Assembly (NCBI RefSeq): GCF_900188115.1 | Contig: NZ_FZNW01000014.1 | Coordinates: 62,001 to 126,000 of the forward strand | Length of the DNA stretch: 64,000 nucleotides | DNA from: Haloechinothrix alba | GTDB lineage: Bacteria; Actinomycetota; Actinomycetes; Mycobacteriales; Pseudonocardiaceae | Direction: 5' to 3' | Shown: positions 11,087 to 19,609 of the stretch, piece by piece | How the letters are laid out: every line of letters begins with the position of its first letter | Numbering within the stretch: the stretch's first letter is position 1 | Notes under the pieces: model-generated | Told to the model about the DNA's origin: nothing | Seen by the model: only the letters and a program-made list of their open reading frames with translations | Databases searched by the model: none | Made by a program: the position numbers and the translations under genes

Positions 11087-12265
11087 ATGGTCGATGCCGC
11101 TCCGTTCCCCGGCCCATCCGCACGCTCCGATGTCGCACCGTTCCACGTGATGGAGGTGCTCTCCGCGGCCCAGGCGCGGCAGCGGACGCACGGGGATGTC
11201 GTCTCGCTGTGCGCGGGCCAGCCCACGTCCGGAGCACCGAAGCCCGTCAGGGATGCGGCCATCTCGCTGCTCACCGAGGGCGACCTCGGGTACACCAGCC
11301 AGCTCGGTGTCGTCGAGCTGCGGGAAGCGATCGCCGGCCACTACGCGCACCGCTACGGCATGCGGGTCGACCCGGACGACGTGGTCGTCACCACCGGCTC
11401 GTCCGGGGGCTTCCAGCTGGCGTTCCTCGCGGCATTCGATCACGGCGCCCGCGTGGCCATGCCGCGACCGGGCTACCCGGCCTACCGGAACCTGCTGTCC
11501 GCGCTGGGGTGTGAGGTGGTCGAGTTCGGGGTGGGCGCCGAGACGCGCTTCCAGCCGACCACCGAGCAGCTCGACCAGCTGGGCCCGATCGACGGGCTGG
11601 TGATCGCGAGCCCCAACAACCCGACCGGGACGATCCTGGCCTCCGAGGAGCTCTCCGCGATCGCGCTGTGGTGCGCGGAGCGCGGTGTGCAGCTGGTCAG
11701 TGACGAGATCTATCACGGGGTGAGCTTCGGCAGCTCCACCGGCGGCCCGGCGGAATCCAGCGCCTGGGAGTTCGGCACCGAGGCGATCGTGCTCGGGTCG
11801 TTCTCCAAGTACTTCGGCATGACCGGATGGCGGCTCGGCTGGATGCTGGTGCCCCCGCGGCTACGCCGTGCCGTGGACGTGCTGAGCGGCAACCTCGCCA
11901 TCTGTGCTCCCGCGCTCGCCCAATACGCGGCCGTTGCGGCGTTCACCGACGAGTCGTACGCGGAGCTGGACGAGCATGTGCTCCGGTACCGCGCGAACCG
12001 GGACACGTTGCTGGCAGGTCTCGCCGAGCTCGGCATCGACCGGGTGGCCCCGGCCGACGGGGCGTTCTACGCGTATGCCGATGTCTCGGAGTTCACCGCC
12101 GACAGCCTCGGGTGGTGCCAGCGATTGCTTGCCGACACCGGCTTGGCCATCACGCCAGGCATCGACTTCGACCCGGTCGATGGTGGCGGTTTCGTGCGGT
12201 TCTCGCTGGCTGGCTCGGCCTCCGACATCACCGCGTGCCTGGAGCGGCTCGGCCGCTGGTTGTGA
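11087..12265 (+). CDS. Class I/II PLP-dependent aminotransferase
   Basis: A 392-residue fold-type I aminotransferase. Motifs: substrate/N-terminal GQPTSGAP (~44-51), GYTSQLGVVELREAI, phosphate-side VTTGSSGGFQLAF, the aspartate-family block SPNNPTGT (~175-182), the PLP-ring aspartate region VSDEIYHG (~205), and GSFSKYFGMTGWRLGW with the Schiff-base lysine at 241. The amino donor cannot be read from sequence. The ATG at 11087 gives the expected N-terminus, but no clear Shine-Dalgarno precedes it, so translation may be leaderless. It stands alone after the PE/PPE unit. Confidence 0.92.
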   Translation: MVDAAPFPGPSARSDVAPFHVMEVLSAAQARQRTHGDVVSLCAGQPTSGAPKPVRDAAISLLTEGDLGYTSQLGVVELREAIAGHYAHRYGMRVDPDDVVVTTGSSGGFQLAFLAAFDHGARVAMPRPGYPAYRNLLSALGCEVVEFGVGAETRFQPTTEQLDQLGPIDGLVIASPNNPTGTILASEELSAIALWCAERGVQLVSDEIYHGVSFGSSTGGPAESSAWEFGTEAIVLGSFSKYFGMTGWRLGWMLVPPRLRRAVDVLSGNLAICAPALAQYAAVAAFTDESYAELDEHVLRYRANRDTLLAGLAELGIDRVAPADGAFYAYADVSEFTADSLGWCQRLLADTGLAITPGIDFDPVDGGGFVRFSLAGSASDITACLERLGRWL

Positions 12266-12494
12266 CGCCGAGGAGTCCGGCGGGTTCGCCGGGACGGGCG
12301 ATCCGGTCCGGGTCGTAGCCAGGGATACCCGGAGAAATCCCTGACTTCCGGGCGGAACACGAGCCATCCGGCCCGTGGGCTGGCAGGCTGGTGGAGAAGC
12401 AGTAATCCGAAAGGCGCGATCGTTCTCCCCGTGTGGCTCGGCGCGGCCGTTGCCACCGTCCGGTGGGCGGCCTTACCGGGTAGAAAGGTTGACC

Positions 12495-12680
12495 ATGTTC
12501 TGGAAGATCATTGGTGCGCTCCTCGTGATCTGGCTGGCGTTCACCATCCTCGGGCCGGTGCTGACAGGCTTGTTCTGGCTCGCGGTCATCGGCGTGGTGT
12601 TGCTGGGTGCGACGGCGGCCTACGGAGCCATCAAGAGCAAGAGCCAGCCCAAGCGCATCGGCGACCAGCGCCTTCGCTGA
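12495..12680 (+). CDS. Small membrane protein
   Basis: A 61-residue protein with two close hydrophobic segments (residues ~4-22 and ~24-43) and a basic tail (KSKSQPKR), so it should sit in the membrane with its C-terminus inside. Start ATG 12495 has GAAAGG about 7 bases upstream. The gene is followed by a hairpin and is convergent with the threonine aldolase gene. I recognise no function; similar small proteins are common in Actinobacteria. Confidence 0.65.
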   Translation: MFWKIIGALLVIWLAFTILGPVLTGLFWLAVIGVVLLGATAAYGAIKSKSQPKRIGDQRLR

Positions 12681-12690
12681 GGCCGACGGT

Positions 12691-12720
12691 GCCGCCGGGT
12701 CGTGAGGCCGTCCCGGCGGC
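12691..12720. terminator. GC-rich hairpin after small membrane gene
   Basis: Arms GCCGCCGGG and CCCGGCGGC (12691-12699, 12712-12720) with a 12-base loop lie between two convergent genes. There is no T-run, as usual in this GC range. Confidence 0.45.
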
Positions 12721-12774
12721 GCTCGGCGGAGTGGACACGGGGCGGTCGCCTGCACGCGCCTGCGTGCGGTGCCC

Positions 12775-13857
12775 TCAGAGGTGCAGTCGCATGCCTGCCT
12801 GTGAGGTGCTGTGCACCGCGCTGGAGGGTAGCTCGGTGCTGATGCGCTCGAGGGCCTCCTCGATGACCGCGGAGGTGATCGCCCTGTGGACCACGAATCG
12901 CACCCGGCCCGCCATCGGCATCGCCAGGATGTCCAGCTCCCGCAGTGAGTGCAGGGTCCTCTCCACGTCGGCCACCGCGCCGAGCACGATGTTGGTCTGC
13001 GGCGTCGGCACGTCCCAGCCGAGGTCGCTGAGCCCGGATGCCAGCCGGGCGGCGTTGGCGTGATCGGTGGCCAGCTCGTCCATCCGGTCGAGCGCCTTCA
13101 GGCACGACGCGGCGAGGACGCCGCCTTGCCGGACACCGCCACCGAGCATCTGGCGCGTGCGGCGCGCGTGCTCGATGAACTCGGCACTGCCTGCCAGTGC
13201 GGACCCGACCGGTGCGCCGAGACCCTTGCTGAAACACACCGACACGCTGTCGGCGCCGACGGTCAGGGCGGCAGGTGGCACGTTGAGCGCCACGGCGGCG
13301 TTCCACAGCCTTGCGCCGTCGAGGTGTACGGACAGCCCGCCGTCGCGGGCCGTGGCGACCAGCTGGGCGTGCTCGTCGGCGGGGATCACAGCGCCCCCGG
13401 CCGCGTTGTGGGTGTTCTCCAGGCAGAGCAGGCTCGTGCGGAGGGCGTAGTACGGGGCGTTCCGTCCGGCGCTGATGATGCGCTCGAGCGTGTGCGGGGA
13501 CGGGCGACCGGGACCGAGGTCGGTTCCGATGGCTTCCGGCATGCCGCCTGCGAGCCAGGCGGCGGAGCCGAGCTCGTTGAGGAGCACGTGCGCATCGCGC
13601 GGGGCGAGGAACCGGTCACCGCGCTGCAGGTGCAGGCACAGCGCGATCACGTTCGCCATGGTGCCGCTCGGGGTCCACAACGCAGCCGGCTTGCCGAGAA
13701 GCTGGGCCGTGCGCTGCTCGAGTGCCCGAACCGTGGGATCGCCGTCCAGCACGTTGTCGCCGACCTCAGCTCCCGCCATCGCGGCACGCATGGGCTCGTC
13801 GGGGACGGTCAGCGTGTCCGACCGGAGGTCGATCAAGGCGCGGCGTACTGAGGTCAC
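12775..13857 (-). CDS. Low-specificity threonine aldolase family protein
   Basis: A 360-residue PLP enzyme of the threonine aldolase/beta-eliminating lyase family, expected to split L-threonine or allo-threonine into glycine and acetaldehyde. Motifs: N-terminal DLRSDTLTVP (the family's RSDT), GDNVLDGDPTVRALE, SGTMANVIAL (phosphate loop), LENTHNAAGG, the aspartate region LHLDGAR-like SVHLDGARLWNAAV, and the lysine segment VSVCFSKGLGAPVGS. The start is GTG 13857, preceded only by a weak ribosome site. Length is near the family's usual 340-360. It is transcribed alone, divergently from a TetR gene across a 476-base gap. Confidence 0.9.
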   Translation of the reverse strand: MTSVRRALIDLRSDTLTVPDEPMRAAMAGAEVGDNVLDGDPTVRALEQRTAQLLGKPAALWTPSGTMANVIALCLHLQRGDRFLAPRDAHVLLNELGSAAWLAGGMPEAIGTDLGPGRPSPHTLERIISAGRNAPYYALRTSLLCLENTHNAAGGAVIPADEHAQLVATARDGGLSVHLDGARLWNAAVALNVPPAALTVGADSVSVCFSKGLGAPVGSALAGSAEFIEHARRTRQMLGGGVRQGGVLAASCLKALDRMDELATDHANAARLASGLSDLGWDVPTPQTNIVLGAVADVERTLHSLRELDILAMPMAGRVRFVVHRAITSAVIEEALERISTELPSSAVHSTSQAGMRLHL

Positions 13858-14333
13858 GGTTCGATCACATCACACACCGTCATCGTTATCAACGCTCAGA
13901 ACAATTCCACAGGATGAACTTGCGCCAGCTCCCCGCGGGATCCCGGCGATGAGCGACGGTCTGCACGTACTGCGCGTAGTACGCCAAATCTCACCCACCT
14001 TCGCGAACGGGTGGTGGGAGCCGAAGGTGACATCGGGTTCTTAGAAGGCGCCCAATGTCACCTTCGGCTCCCACCACTTTGGTTTGGTGGGCGACGCAAC
14101 CCGCCCCCCGCCCCGCGCGTCTACTCAATGTCGGCACTTCCACCGCCAGTCACGTGGTCCAAGCAGGGGGGCGGCGTGACAACACGGCACCGGATGGTCG
14201 GCGGCACCTCCCTGGTGCGGTCTGGGTGCTGGGGGGTTCGCCATCACCCTCGCTGGCGAACTCCCCAGCTCCGTACCCGTCCCGGCGCGGCCGTACGTCG
14301 GCGCGACGGGGTCTGCTGGCAAGATGTCCGACC
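13858..14333. other. Intergenic region with inverted repeat only
   Basis: This 476-base region lies between the divergent threonine aldolase and TetR genes. Apart from the inverted repeat at 14011-14077, I see no supported gene. Promoters for both flanking genes should lie here. Confidence 0.5.
14011..14077. repeat. Long inverted repeat, family copy 3
   Basis: Perfect 23-bp arms at 14011-14033 and 14055-14077, with core GGGAGCCGAAGGTGAC, flank a 21-base loop. The core is the same as in the repeats after purA and purM. Unlike the other copies it lies between divergent genes, so a purely terminator role is less obvious. Confidence 0.7.
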
Positions 14334-14939
14334 ATGACCGCTGGGAGCACCCCCAAGGGCGAACGTCGCCGGGCGGCACTGCTCGATGCCGGGGTGGAGC
14401 TTCTCGTCGAAGGCGGGTTCGGCGCGGTACGCCATCGCGCCGTGGCCGAGCGAGCCGGACTCCCCCTCGCATCGACGACCTACTACTTCGCCTCCCTCGA
14501 CGAGCTCGTGGCCGCGGTGGTCGAGCGGCACGCGCGCGCCGACCTGGAACGCGGCAGGCAGCGCCTCGCCGAGCTCGACACCAGGGAGCGGCAGATCGAC
14601 ACCCTGATCGACCTCGTGCTCGACATGTTGCTCGGCCCCCGGCAGGACGGCGGCGAGGCGGACGCGGAAGCCGTACTCGTGCGCTACGAACGGCTCGTGG
14701 CCACCGGGCGCAGACCGCACCTGCGGCCGTTGATGCGCACCCTCGCCGGCGAGCTGCGGGAGCTGCTGGCCGAGATCTTCGCGCGATCCGGGCGGCCGAC
14801 ATCGGCCGACGAGCTCGAACGCCTCATCTCGCTCGTCGACGGGGCCGTGGTGAACGCGCTCATCGAGATCGACCCGGACCCGCGGGGGGCTGCTGTGCGG
14901 ATGCTGCGCGCGGCACTCGTCGAGGAGCCGGGGCGGTGA
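14334..14939 (+). CDS. TetR family transcriptional regulator
   Basis: A 201-residue DNA-binding regulator. The N-terminal helix-turn-helix spans roughly residues 10-55: RRRAALLDAGVELLVEGGFGAVRHRAVAERAGLPLASTTYYFASLDEL carries the TetR pattern (A-G-L/V turn followed by T-x-Y-Y-F). The remaining ~140 residues form a helical ligand-binding and dimer domain without recognisable specificity. ATG 14334 gives the standard start. It sits immediately before purB and across an intergenic region from the threonine aldolase gene, so either could be its target, but no operator is clear in the short leader. The effector is unknown. Confidence 0.88.
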   Translation: MTAGSTPKGERRRAALLDAGVELLVEGGFGAVRHRAVAERAGLPLASTTYYFASLDELVAAVVERHARADLERGRQRLAELDTRERQIDTLIDLVLDMLLGPRQDGGEADAEAVLVRYERLVATGRRPHLRPLMRTLAGELRELLAEIFARSGRPTSADELERLISLVDGAVVNALIEIDPDPRGAAVRMLRAALVEEPGR

Positions 14940-15013
14940 CCGCCGCTACGACGGCCGACCGGTAGCTCGACCGCCGCGCGGGCATGACAGGCGGGGCAGT
15001 ACGCTGAGCAGGC

Positions 15014-16450
15014 GTGACCGCAGCTGACAAGCCCCGCATCCCGAACGTTCTCGCGAACCGGTACGCCTCGCGCGATCTCGCCACCCTCTGGTCTCCCGAG
15101 CACAAGGTGGTGCTGGAACGGGAGCTGTGGCTTGCCGTGCTGCGCGCGCAGTCCGAGCTGGGCGTCGCCGTGCCTTCCGGGGTGATCGACGACTACGAGC
15201 GCGTGCTGCACACCGTCGATCTCGACTCGATCGCCGAGCGCGAGCGTGTGACCAGGCACGACGTCAAGGCTCGTATCGAGGAGTTCAACGCGCTCGCCGG
15301 TCACGAGCACGTGCACAAGGGGATGACCTCCCGCGACCTCACCGAGAACGTCGAGCAGCTGCAGGTACGCCGCTCGCTGGAGCTGATCAGGGACAAGCTG
15401 GTGGCCGTGCTGTCCAGGCTGTCCGCGCTGGCAGGCGAGCACGACGACCTGGTACTGGCAGGCCGTTCGCACAACGTCGCAGCGCAGGCCACCACGCTCG
15501 GCAAGCGTTTCGCCACCGCAGCCGATGAGCTGCTGGTGAGCTTCGGGCGCCTCGAAGACCTCCTGGAGCGGTACCCGCTGCGGGGGATCAAGGGTCCGGT
15601 GGGGACCGCGCAGGACATGCTGGACCTCGTCGGGGACCACGCCACGATGAGCGCCCTGGAAGGCGCGGTCGCTCGCCACCTCGGCTTCGAGCACGTGCTC
15701 ACCAGCGTGGGCCAGATCTACCCGCGCTCGATGGACTACGAGGTGGTCTCCGCGCTGGTCCAGCTCGCTGCGGCGCCCTCCAGCCTGGCCACCACCATCC
15801 GCCTGATGGCCGGGCACGAGCTGGCGACCGAGGGGTTCCAGCCGGGCCAGGTCGGTTCCTCGGCGATGCCGCACAAGATGAACACCCGTTCCTGCGAGCG
15901 GGTGAACGGGTTCGCCGTAGTGCTGCGCGGTCACTCGTCGATGCTCGCCGAGCTCGCCGGTCACCAGTGGAACGAGGGGGACGTATCGGACTCGGTGGTG
16001 CGCAGGGTGGCGCTGCCCGACGCGTTCTTCGCGCTGGACGGCCTGCTGGAGACGTTCGTGACCGTGCTCGACGAGTTCGGCCCCTTCCCCGCGGTCATCG
16101 ACGCCGAACTCGCCCGCTACCTGCCGTTCCTCGCCACGACCAAGGTGCTCATGGCGTCGGTGCGTGCCGGCATGGGACGCGAGGTCGCGCACGAGGCGAT
16201 CAAGGAGAACGCCGTCGCGGCGGCCCTTGCCATGCGGGAGCGAGGCATCCCGGGCAACGACCTGCTCGACCGGCTCGCAGCGGACGAGCGCATCCCGCTC
16301 GACCGGGCCGCGCTCGGCGAGCTCCTTGCCGACCCGGTCGCGTTCACCGGCCTGGCCACCACGCAGGTGGCCGATGTGGCGCGCAAGGTGGGCGAGGTCG
16401 TCAGCCGGTATCCGGGTGCGGAGTCGTACCGGCCCGACCCCATCCTCTGA
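15014..16450 (+). CDS. purB: Adenylosuccinate lyase
   Basis: A 478-residue member of the fumarase/aspartase superfamily. It acts twice in purine synthesis, removing fumarate from SAICAR and from adenylosuccinate, and therefore works downstream of PurC and PurA in this window. Signatures: KPRIPNVLANRYAS at the start, the histidine region HEHVHKGMTSRDLTEN (~100), and the superfamily loop GQVGSSAMPHKMN (~275), which carries the catalytic serine region. Length is typical for the actinobacterial form (~472). The start is GTG 15014. It is transcribed in the same direction as the TetR and MOSC genes. Confidence 0.97.
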   Translation: MTAADKPRIPNVLANRYASRDLATLWSPEHKVVLERELWLAVLRAQSELGVAVPSGVIDDYERVLHTVDLDSIAERERVTRHDVKARIEEFNALAGHEHVHKGMTSRDLTENVEQLQVRRSLELIRDKLVAVLSRLSALAGEHDDLVLAGRSHNVAAQATTLGKRFATAADELLVSFGRLEDLLERYPLRGIKGPVGTAQDMLDLVGDHATMSALEGAVARHLGFEHVLTSVGQIYPRSMDYEVVSALVQLAAAPSSLATTIRLMAGHELATEGFQPGQVGSSAMPHKMNTRSCERVNGFAVVLRGHSSMLAELAGHQWNEGDVSDSVVRRVALPDAFFALDGLLETFVTVLDEFGPFPAVIDAELARYLPFLATTKVLMASVRAGMGREVAHEAIKENAVAAALAMRERGIPGNDLLDRLAADERIPLDRAALGELLADPVAFTGLATTQVADVARKVGEVVSRYPGAESYRPDPIL

Positions 16451-16532
16451 TCGCTCCGGGCTGCCCCAGGCCGCGCGCGGTGACCGGGAAACGAGCACGT
16501 TGCCCCTCGCGAGCCCTGCTAGCGTGCGGGTC

Positions 16533-17378
16533 ATGGCCCCCCTCGTGACCGGGTTGATCCACTACCCGGTGAAAAGCTGTGCCGGCGTCGCCCTCGATCG
16601 CGCCCGGGTGGCGCCGACCGGCATCGAGCACGACCGCAGGTTCCTCATCGTCTCCGCAGCGGACGGGACGTTCCTCAGCCAGCGCACGAACCCGGCGATG
16701 GCGCTGATCCGCCCCGCGGTCCTCGACGGCGGCGCGCGGCTCTCGCTGGCGCTGCCCGGCGGGGACGAGCTCGTTGTCGATGTCGACCCGGACGGCCCGC
16801 CGCGAACCGTCACCGTGCACTCCTGGGAGGGCACGGCCATCGATCAGGGTGACGGCGCGGCGAGCCGGCTCAGCGAGGCACTCGGCGAGGAGGTGCGGCT
16901 GTGCTGCGCACCGGAGAGCATGGACCGGAGCCGTGCCGGCCGGTTCGCCAGCACCACCCACTTCGCCGATGCCTACCCGATCCTGCTCGCATCGCAGGCA
17001 TCGCTGGACACGCTGACCGCGCGCCTCGGTGAGCGCGGCGGCGACGGTGTGCCGATGAACCGGTTCCGCCCGAACATCGTCGTCGGCGGGTGGGACGAGC
17101 CGCACACCGAGGACCGCGTCGACCGGCTCGGCGTCGCCGGCGTCGAGCTGGGCTTCGAGGAGGAGTGCACGCGCTGCACCATCCCGCTCGTCGATCAGGA
17201 GACCGGGCGCAAGGACGGGCCGGAGCCGATCCGGACGCTGGCCGACTACCGGCGTGGCCCGGAAGGCGGTGTGACCTTCGCGGCCAACTACGCGGTGCTC
17301 ACCCCCGGCACCGTCGCCGTCGGCGACACCGTGACCGTGCACTCCTGGCTCGACCACCCGGAGCCGAGTCCCAGCTGA
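16533..17378 (+). CDS. MOSC domain protein
   Basis: A 281-residue protein with an N-terminal beta-barrel domain (LIHYPVKSCAGVALDRA, residues ~7-23) and a C-terminal MOSC domain (~125-275), as in mARC-type and YcbX-type molybdenum-enzyme components. The MOSC block MNRFRPNIVV is followed by EEECTRCTIPLVDQETG, whose second cysteine is the conserved MOSC cysteine that can bind molybdenum or carry sulfur. There is no ferredoxin domain, so a separate electron donor would be needed. The last 91 bases overlap the 3' end of the convergent SAM-hydrolase gene. Confidence 0.87.
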   Translation: MAPLVTGLIHYPVKSCAGVALDRARVAPTGIEHDRRFLIVSAADGTFLSQRTNPAMALIRPAVLDGGARLSLALPGGDELVVDVDPDGPPRTVTVHSWEGTAIDQGDGAASRLSEALGEEVRLCCAPESMDRSRAGRFASTTHFADAYPILLASQASLDTLTARLGERGGDGVPMNRFRPNIVVGGWDEPHTEDRVDRLGVAGVELGFEEECTRCTIPLVDQETGRKDGPEPIRTLADYRRGPEGGVTFAANYAVLTPGTVAVGDTVTVHSWLDHPEPSPS

Positions 17379-18136
17379 GCGGCAGCGGAACCGCCGTTGA
17401 TCGCCAGCGCGGCGTGACCGGCCGAGTCGCGGAGCAGCACGAGGTCACCGGCCGGGGCGTCGGCGAACGTTCCGCCGTGCAGCGCTGTGTGGCGACTGCC
17501 GCGCACCGTGACCGCCACCGGCTCGCCGGCCCGCAGTCCCAGCTCGGCAAGCTGCGCACCGGTTGCCGCCAGCTGCACGTTGCCGAACCCGTCCACGGTG
17601 AGTGGCTCGGTGCGCAGCATGCCGTCGCCCAGCCGCGCAACCGGCTCGTCGATGCGTTCCAGCCGGCCGAGAGGAATCTCCTGCCCGAACCGCTCCGGGG
17701 CGACACCGGTGGCCAGGTGTGCCGCGGCGGGCGCGAAGATGTCCCTGCCGTGGAACGTGGCGGACACCTCGGGCAGCCGGTAGGCGCTGGAGGTGAGCTC
17801 GAAAGCCGCTTCGGCGCCACCGAGCGCGTCCGATGCCGGTAGCAGGAGGCCGTTGTCCGGCCCGACCAGCAGGCCCTGCGCCGCAACGAGGACGATGCCC
17901 CGGCGAGCCGTGCCGACACCCGGGTCCACCACAGCGCAGTGCACCCCGCAGGGCAGGTACGGCACCGCCTGGGCCAGTGTGTGCGCACCCTGCCGGATCG
18001 CGCCCGCGGGAATGCCGTGGGTGATATCAATCACACGTGCCTCCGGGGCGAAGCGGGCGATCACGCCGTGGCACGTGCCGACGAACGCGTCAGCGAGGCC
18101 GTAGTCCGTGGTGAAGGAGATCCACTCGTACCGCAT
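17288..18136 (-). CDS. SAM hydrolase/SAM hydroxide adenosyltransferase (DUF62) family
   Basis: A 282-residue protein of the family that includes fluorinase, chlorinase and the much commoner S-adenosyl-L-methionine hydroxide adenosyltransferases, which split SAM to adenosine and methionine. N-terminal motifs are ISFTTDYGLADAFVGTCHG (aspartate of the SAM site), DITHGIPAG, VDPGVGTARR, GPDNGLLLPA and FHGRDIFAPAAAHLA. The C-terminal domain begins DGFGNVQLA and includes INGGSAAAQLGL. It lacks the 23-residue loop of fluorinase, so a hydrolase is most likely. The final ~25 residues read antisense through the MOSC gene end and look unconserved. It is divergent from the leader-peptide/TauE unit, which also concerns sulfur. 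Confidence 0.85.
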   Translation of the reverse strand: MRYEWISFTTDYGLADAFVGTCHGVIARFAPEARVIDITHGIPAGAIRQGAHTLAQAVPYLPCGVHCAVVDPGVGTARRGIVLVAAQGLLVGPDNGLLLPASDALGGAEAAFELTSSAYRLPEVSATFHGRDIFAPAAAHLATGVAPERFGQEIPLGRLERIDEPVARLGDGMLRTEPLTVDGFGNVQLAATGAQLAELGLRAGEPVAVTVRGSRHTALHGGTFADAPAGDLVLLRDSAGHAALAINGGSAAAQLGLGSGWSSQECTVTVSPTATVPGVSTA

Positions 18137-18145
18137 GCACTTCCC

Positions 18146-18282
18146 TGTTGCGTACTTCGCTGTGCTGGCCGCGCGCTGCGTGCGCCTGTTGCGTACTTCG
18201 CTGTGTTAGCCGCGCGCCGCGTGCGCCTGTTGCATACCTCGCTGTGCTGGCCGCGCGCTGCTGGCGCCTGTTGCGTACTTCT
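18146..18282. repeat. 41-bp tandem repeat, three copies plus partial
   Basis: Three direct 41-base units start with TGTTGCGTACTTCGCTGTG (18146-18186, 18187-18227, 18228-18268), followed by a 14-base partial copy. They occupy the promoter region between the SAM-hydrolase start and the leader peptide. Units differ at a few positions. There are no spacers, so this is not a CRISPR. Confidence 0.85.
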
Positions 18283-18335
18283 CAGTATATAAGAGCGGGT
18301 GGATCATTCGGTCGGGTTCTGTCAGGATCTCAAGC

Positions 18336-18464
18336 GTGGCATTGGACGAATTGTACTCAGCAGCGACCGCGGCGAGTGCCGCGGCGGCGGCTGAGGCTCT
18401 CGCGCTCGTGCAGCGGCGCCACATCGATCTTCTCCGCGTGAACTCCGCACTCTGCCGCAGGTGA
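18336..18464 (+). CDS. Probable regulatory leader peptide for TauE/SafE exporter
   Basis: A 42-residue frame starting GTG 18336 (AGGA nine bases upstream), or an 18-residue version from GTG 18408. It ends RRHIDLLRVNSALCRR. This tail matches the pattern of short actinobacterial leader peptides (basic-H-x-D-L-x-R-x-x-S-A-x-C-R) found upstream of sulfur-uptake and sulfur-handling genes, where ribosome behaviour at the near-terminal Cys codon is thought to control the downstream gene. The stop lies 109 bases before a TauE/SafE exporter gene, the expected kind of target. The Ala-rich N-terminal half may be untranslated if the inner GTG is used. An attenuator structure was not folded here. Confidence 0.72.
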   Translation: MALDELYSAATAASAAAAAEALALVQRRHIDLLRVNSALCRR

Positions 18465-18572
18465 CACCTGGCGAGTGGTGCCGTGATAATCGGCGCTACC
18501 CAGCCACTGCGAGCCCAGTGCACGGACTCGGTCGCGACCACAACCGCGACCGGAGAATACGCGAAGGTCGTC

Positions 18573-19535
18573 ATGGAATCTCTGTTGCTGTTCGTCGTTG
18601 CCGGTTTCCTGGCTCAACTGGTCAACGGCAGCCTGGGCATGGGATATGGCGCACTGTCCACCACCGGGCTGCTCGCACTCGGAGTGCCGCCCGCGCCCGC
18701 CTCGGCCGCGGTGCACTACTCGCAGATGGGCATCGCACTCGCCTCCGGGGTCTCGCACTGGAAGTTCCGCAACATCGACTGGCGAACCGTGGGAATCCTG
18801 GCGCTGGCCGGTGCCGGGGGTGCCGTGGCGGGCGCCTACGCGCTCGTGGCGCTGTCGGAGTTCTCGATGGACGCCGCGAAGGTGTGGATCGCCTCGATCC
18901 TGCTGCTGCTCGGGCTGTACGTGCTGATCCGGTTCTCTTTCCTCAAGCTGGGCAAGCTGATCACCGAGAAGCGCCCGGACGCCCGGTTCTTCGCACCGCT
19001 CGGTCTCGTCGCCGGCTTCACCAACGCCACAGGCGGCGGGGGGTGGGGCCCCATGGCGACATCGACCCTGCTCTCCAGCGGCAGGCTCGAACCGCGCAAG
19101 GTGGTGGGTTCGGTCAGCGCCGCCGAGCTGTCCGTGGCGGTCGCCGGTAGCGCGGCCTTCCTGGTCATTCTCGGCGCCGGCGGGATCGACTACCGCTCCG
19201 TGGTGGGGCTGCTGATCGGTGGCGTCATCGCCGCCCCGCCTGCTGCCTGGCTCACCCAGCGGATCCCGCCGCGGCTGCTCGGCGCGATCGCCGGAGGGCT
19301 CATCGTGCTGACGAACGTGTGGATCCTCCTCGGCGCGCTCGAGGCCTCGCCTGCGGTGGCCGTGCTCGCCTACCTCGTCGCGGTCGCGCTGTGGGTCGCG
19401 GCGATCGCCGCGGCCATGCGCTCGATGCGTGAGGAACGCAAGCTGCGCGCCGCCATCGAGGCCGACATCGCCAGGGACCGCGCTAGCAAGGTCGCGGCCG
19501 CCGACGACGACGGTGGGCACGCCGCAGTGCGCTGA
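18573..19535 (+). CDS. Sulfite exporter TauE/SafE family protein
   Basis: A 320-residue integral membrane protein with about eight hydrophobic segments and the duplicated TauE/SafE pattern: AQLVNGSLGMGYGALSTTGLLALG near the start and FTNATGGGGWGPMATSTLLSSG in the second half. The family moves sulfite, sulfoacetate or other organosulfur anions across the cytoplasmic membrane. The C-terminus is a charged cytoplasmic tail (MREERKLRAAIEADIARDR). ATG 18573 has AAGG six bases upstream. The preceding Cys-ending leader peptide and the divergent SAM-hydrolase gene point to sulfur-responsive expression (inference). Substrate direction is not readable from sequence. Confidence 0.9.
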   Translation: MESLLLFVVAGFLAQLVNGSLGMGYGALSTTGLLALGVPPAPASAAVHYSQMGIALASGVSHWKFRNIDWRTVGILALAGAGGAVAGAYALVALSEFSMDAAKVWIASILLLLGLYVLIRFSFLKLGKLITEKRPDARFFAPLGLVAGFTNATGGGGWGPMATSTLLSSGRLEPRKVVGSVSAAELSVAVAGSAAFLVILGAGGIDYRSVVGLLIGGVIAAPPAAWLTQRIPPRLLGAIAGGLIVLTNVWILLGALEASPAVAVLAYLVAVALWVAAIAAAMRSMREERKLRAAIEADIARDRASKVAAADDDGGHAAVR

Positions 19536-19609
19536 GCACGTACGACGGTGTTCCGGTGGCCGTGCGGGGTCGCCCGCCGCTGCCGCTCGCCGCGACGTAA
19601 GGTCGGATC

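Noticed and set aside
17288-18136. Fluorinase or chlorinase
   Set aside because: The sequence fits the common SAM hydrolase and lacks the loop seen in fluorinase; no halogen-metabolite genes are nearby.
18146-18282. Possible CRISPR array
   Set aside because: Repeats are directly adjacent without spacers and there are no cas genes.
18148-18441. Cys-rich open frame across the 41-bp repeats
   Set aside because: It is a reading of the tandem repeat, and its end overlaps the better-supported leader peptide in another frame.
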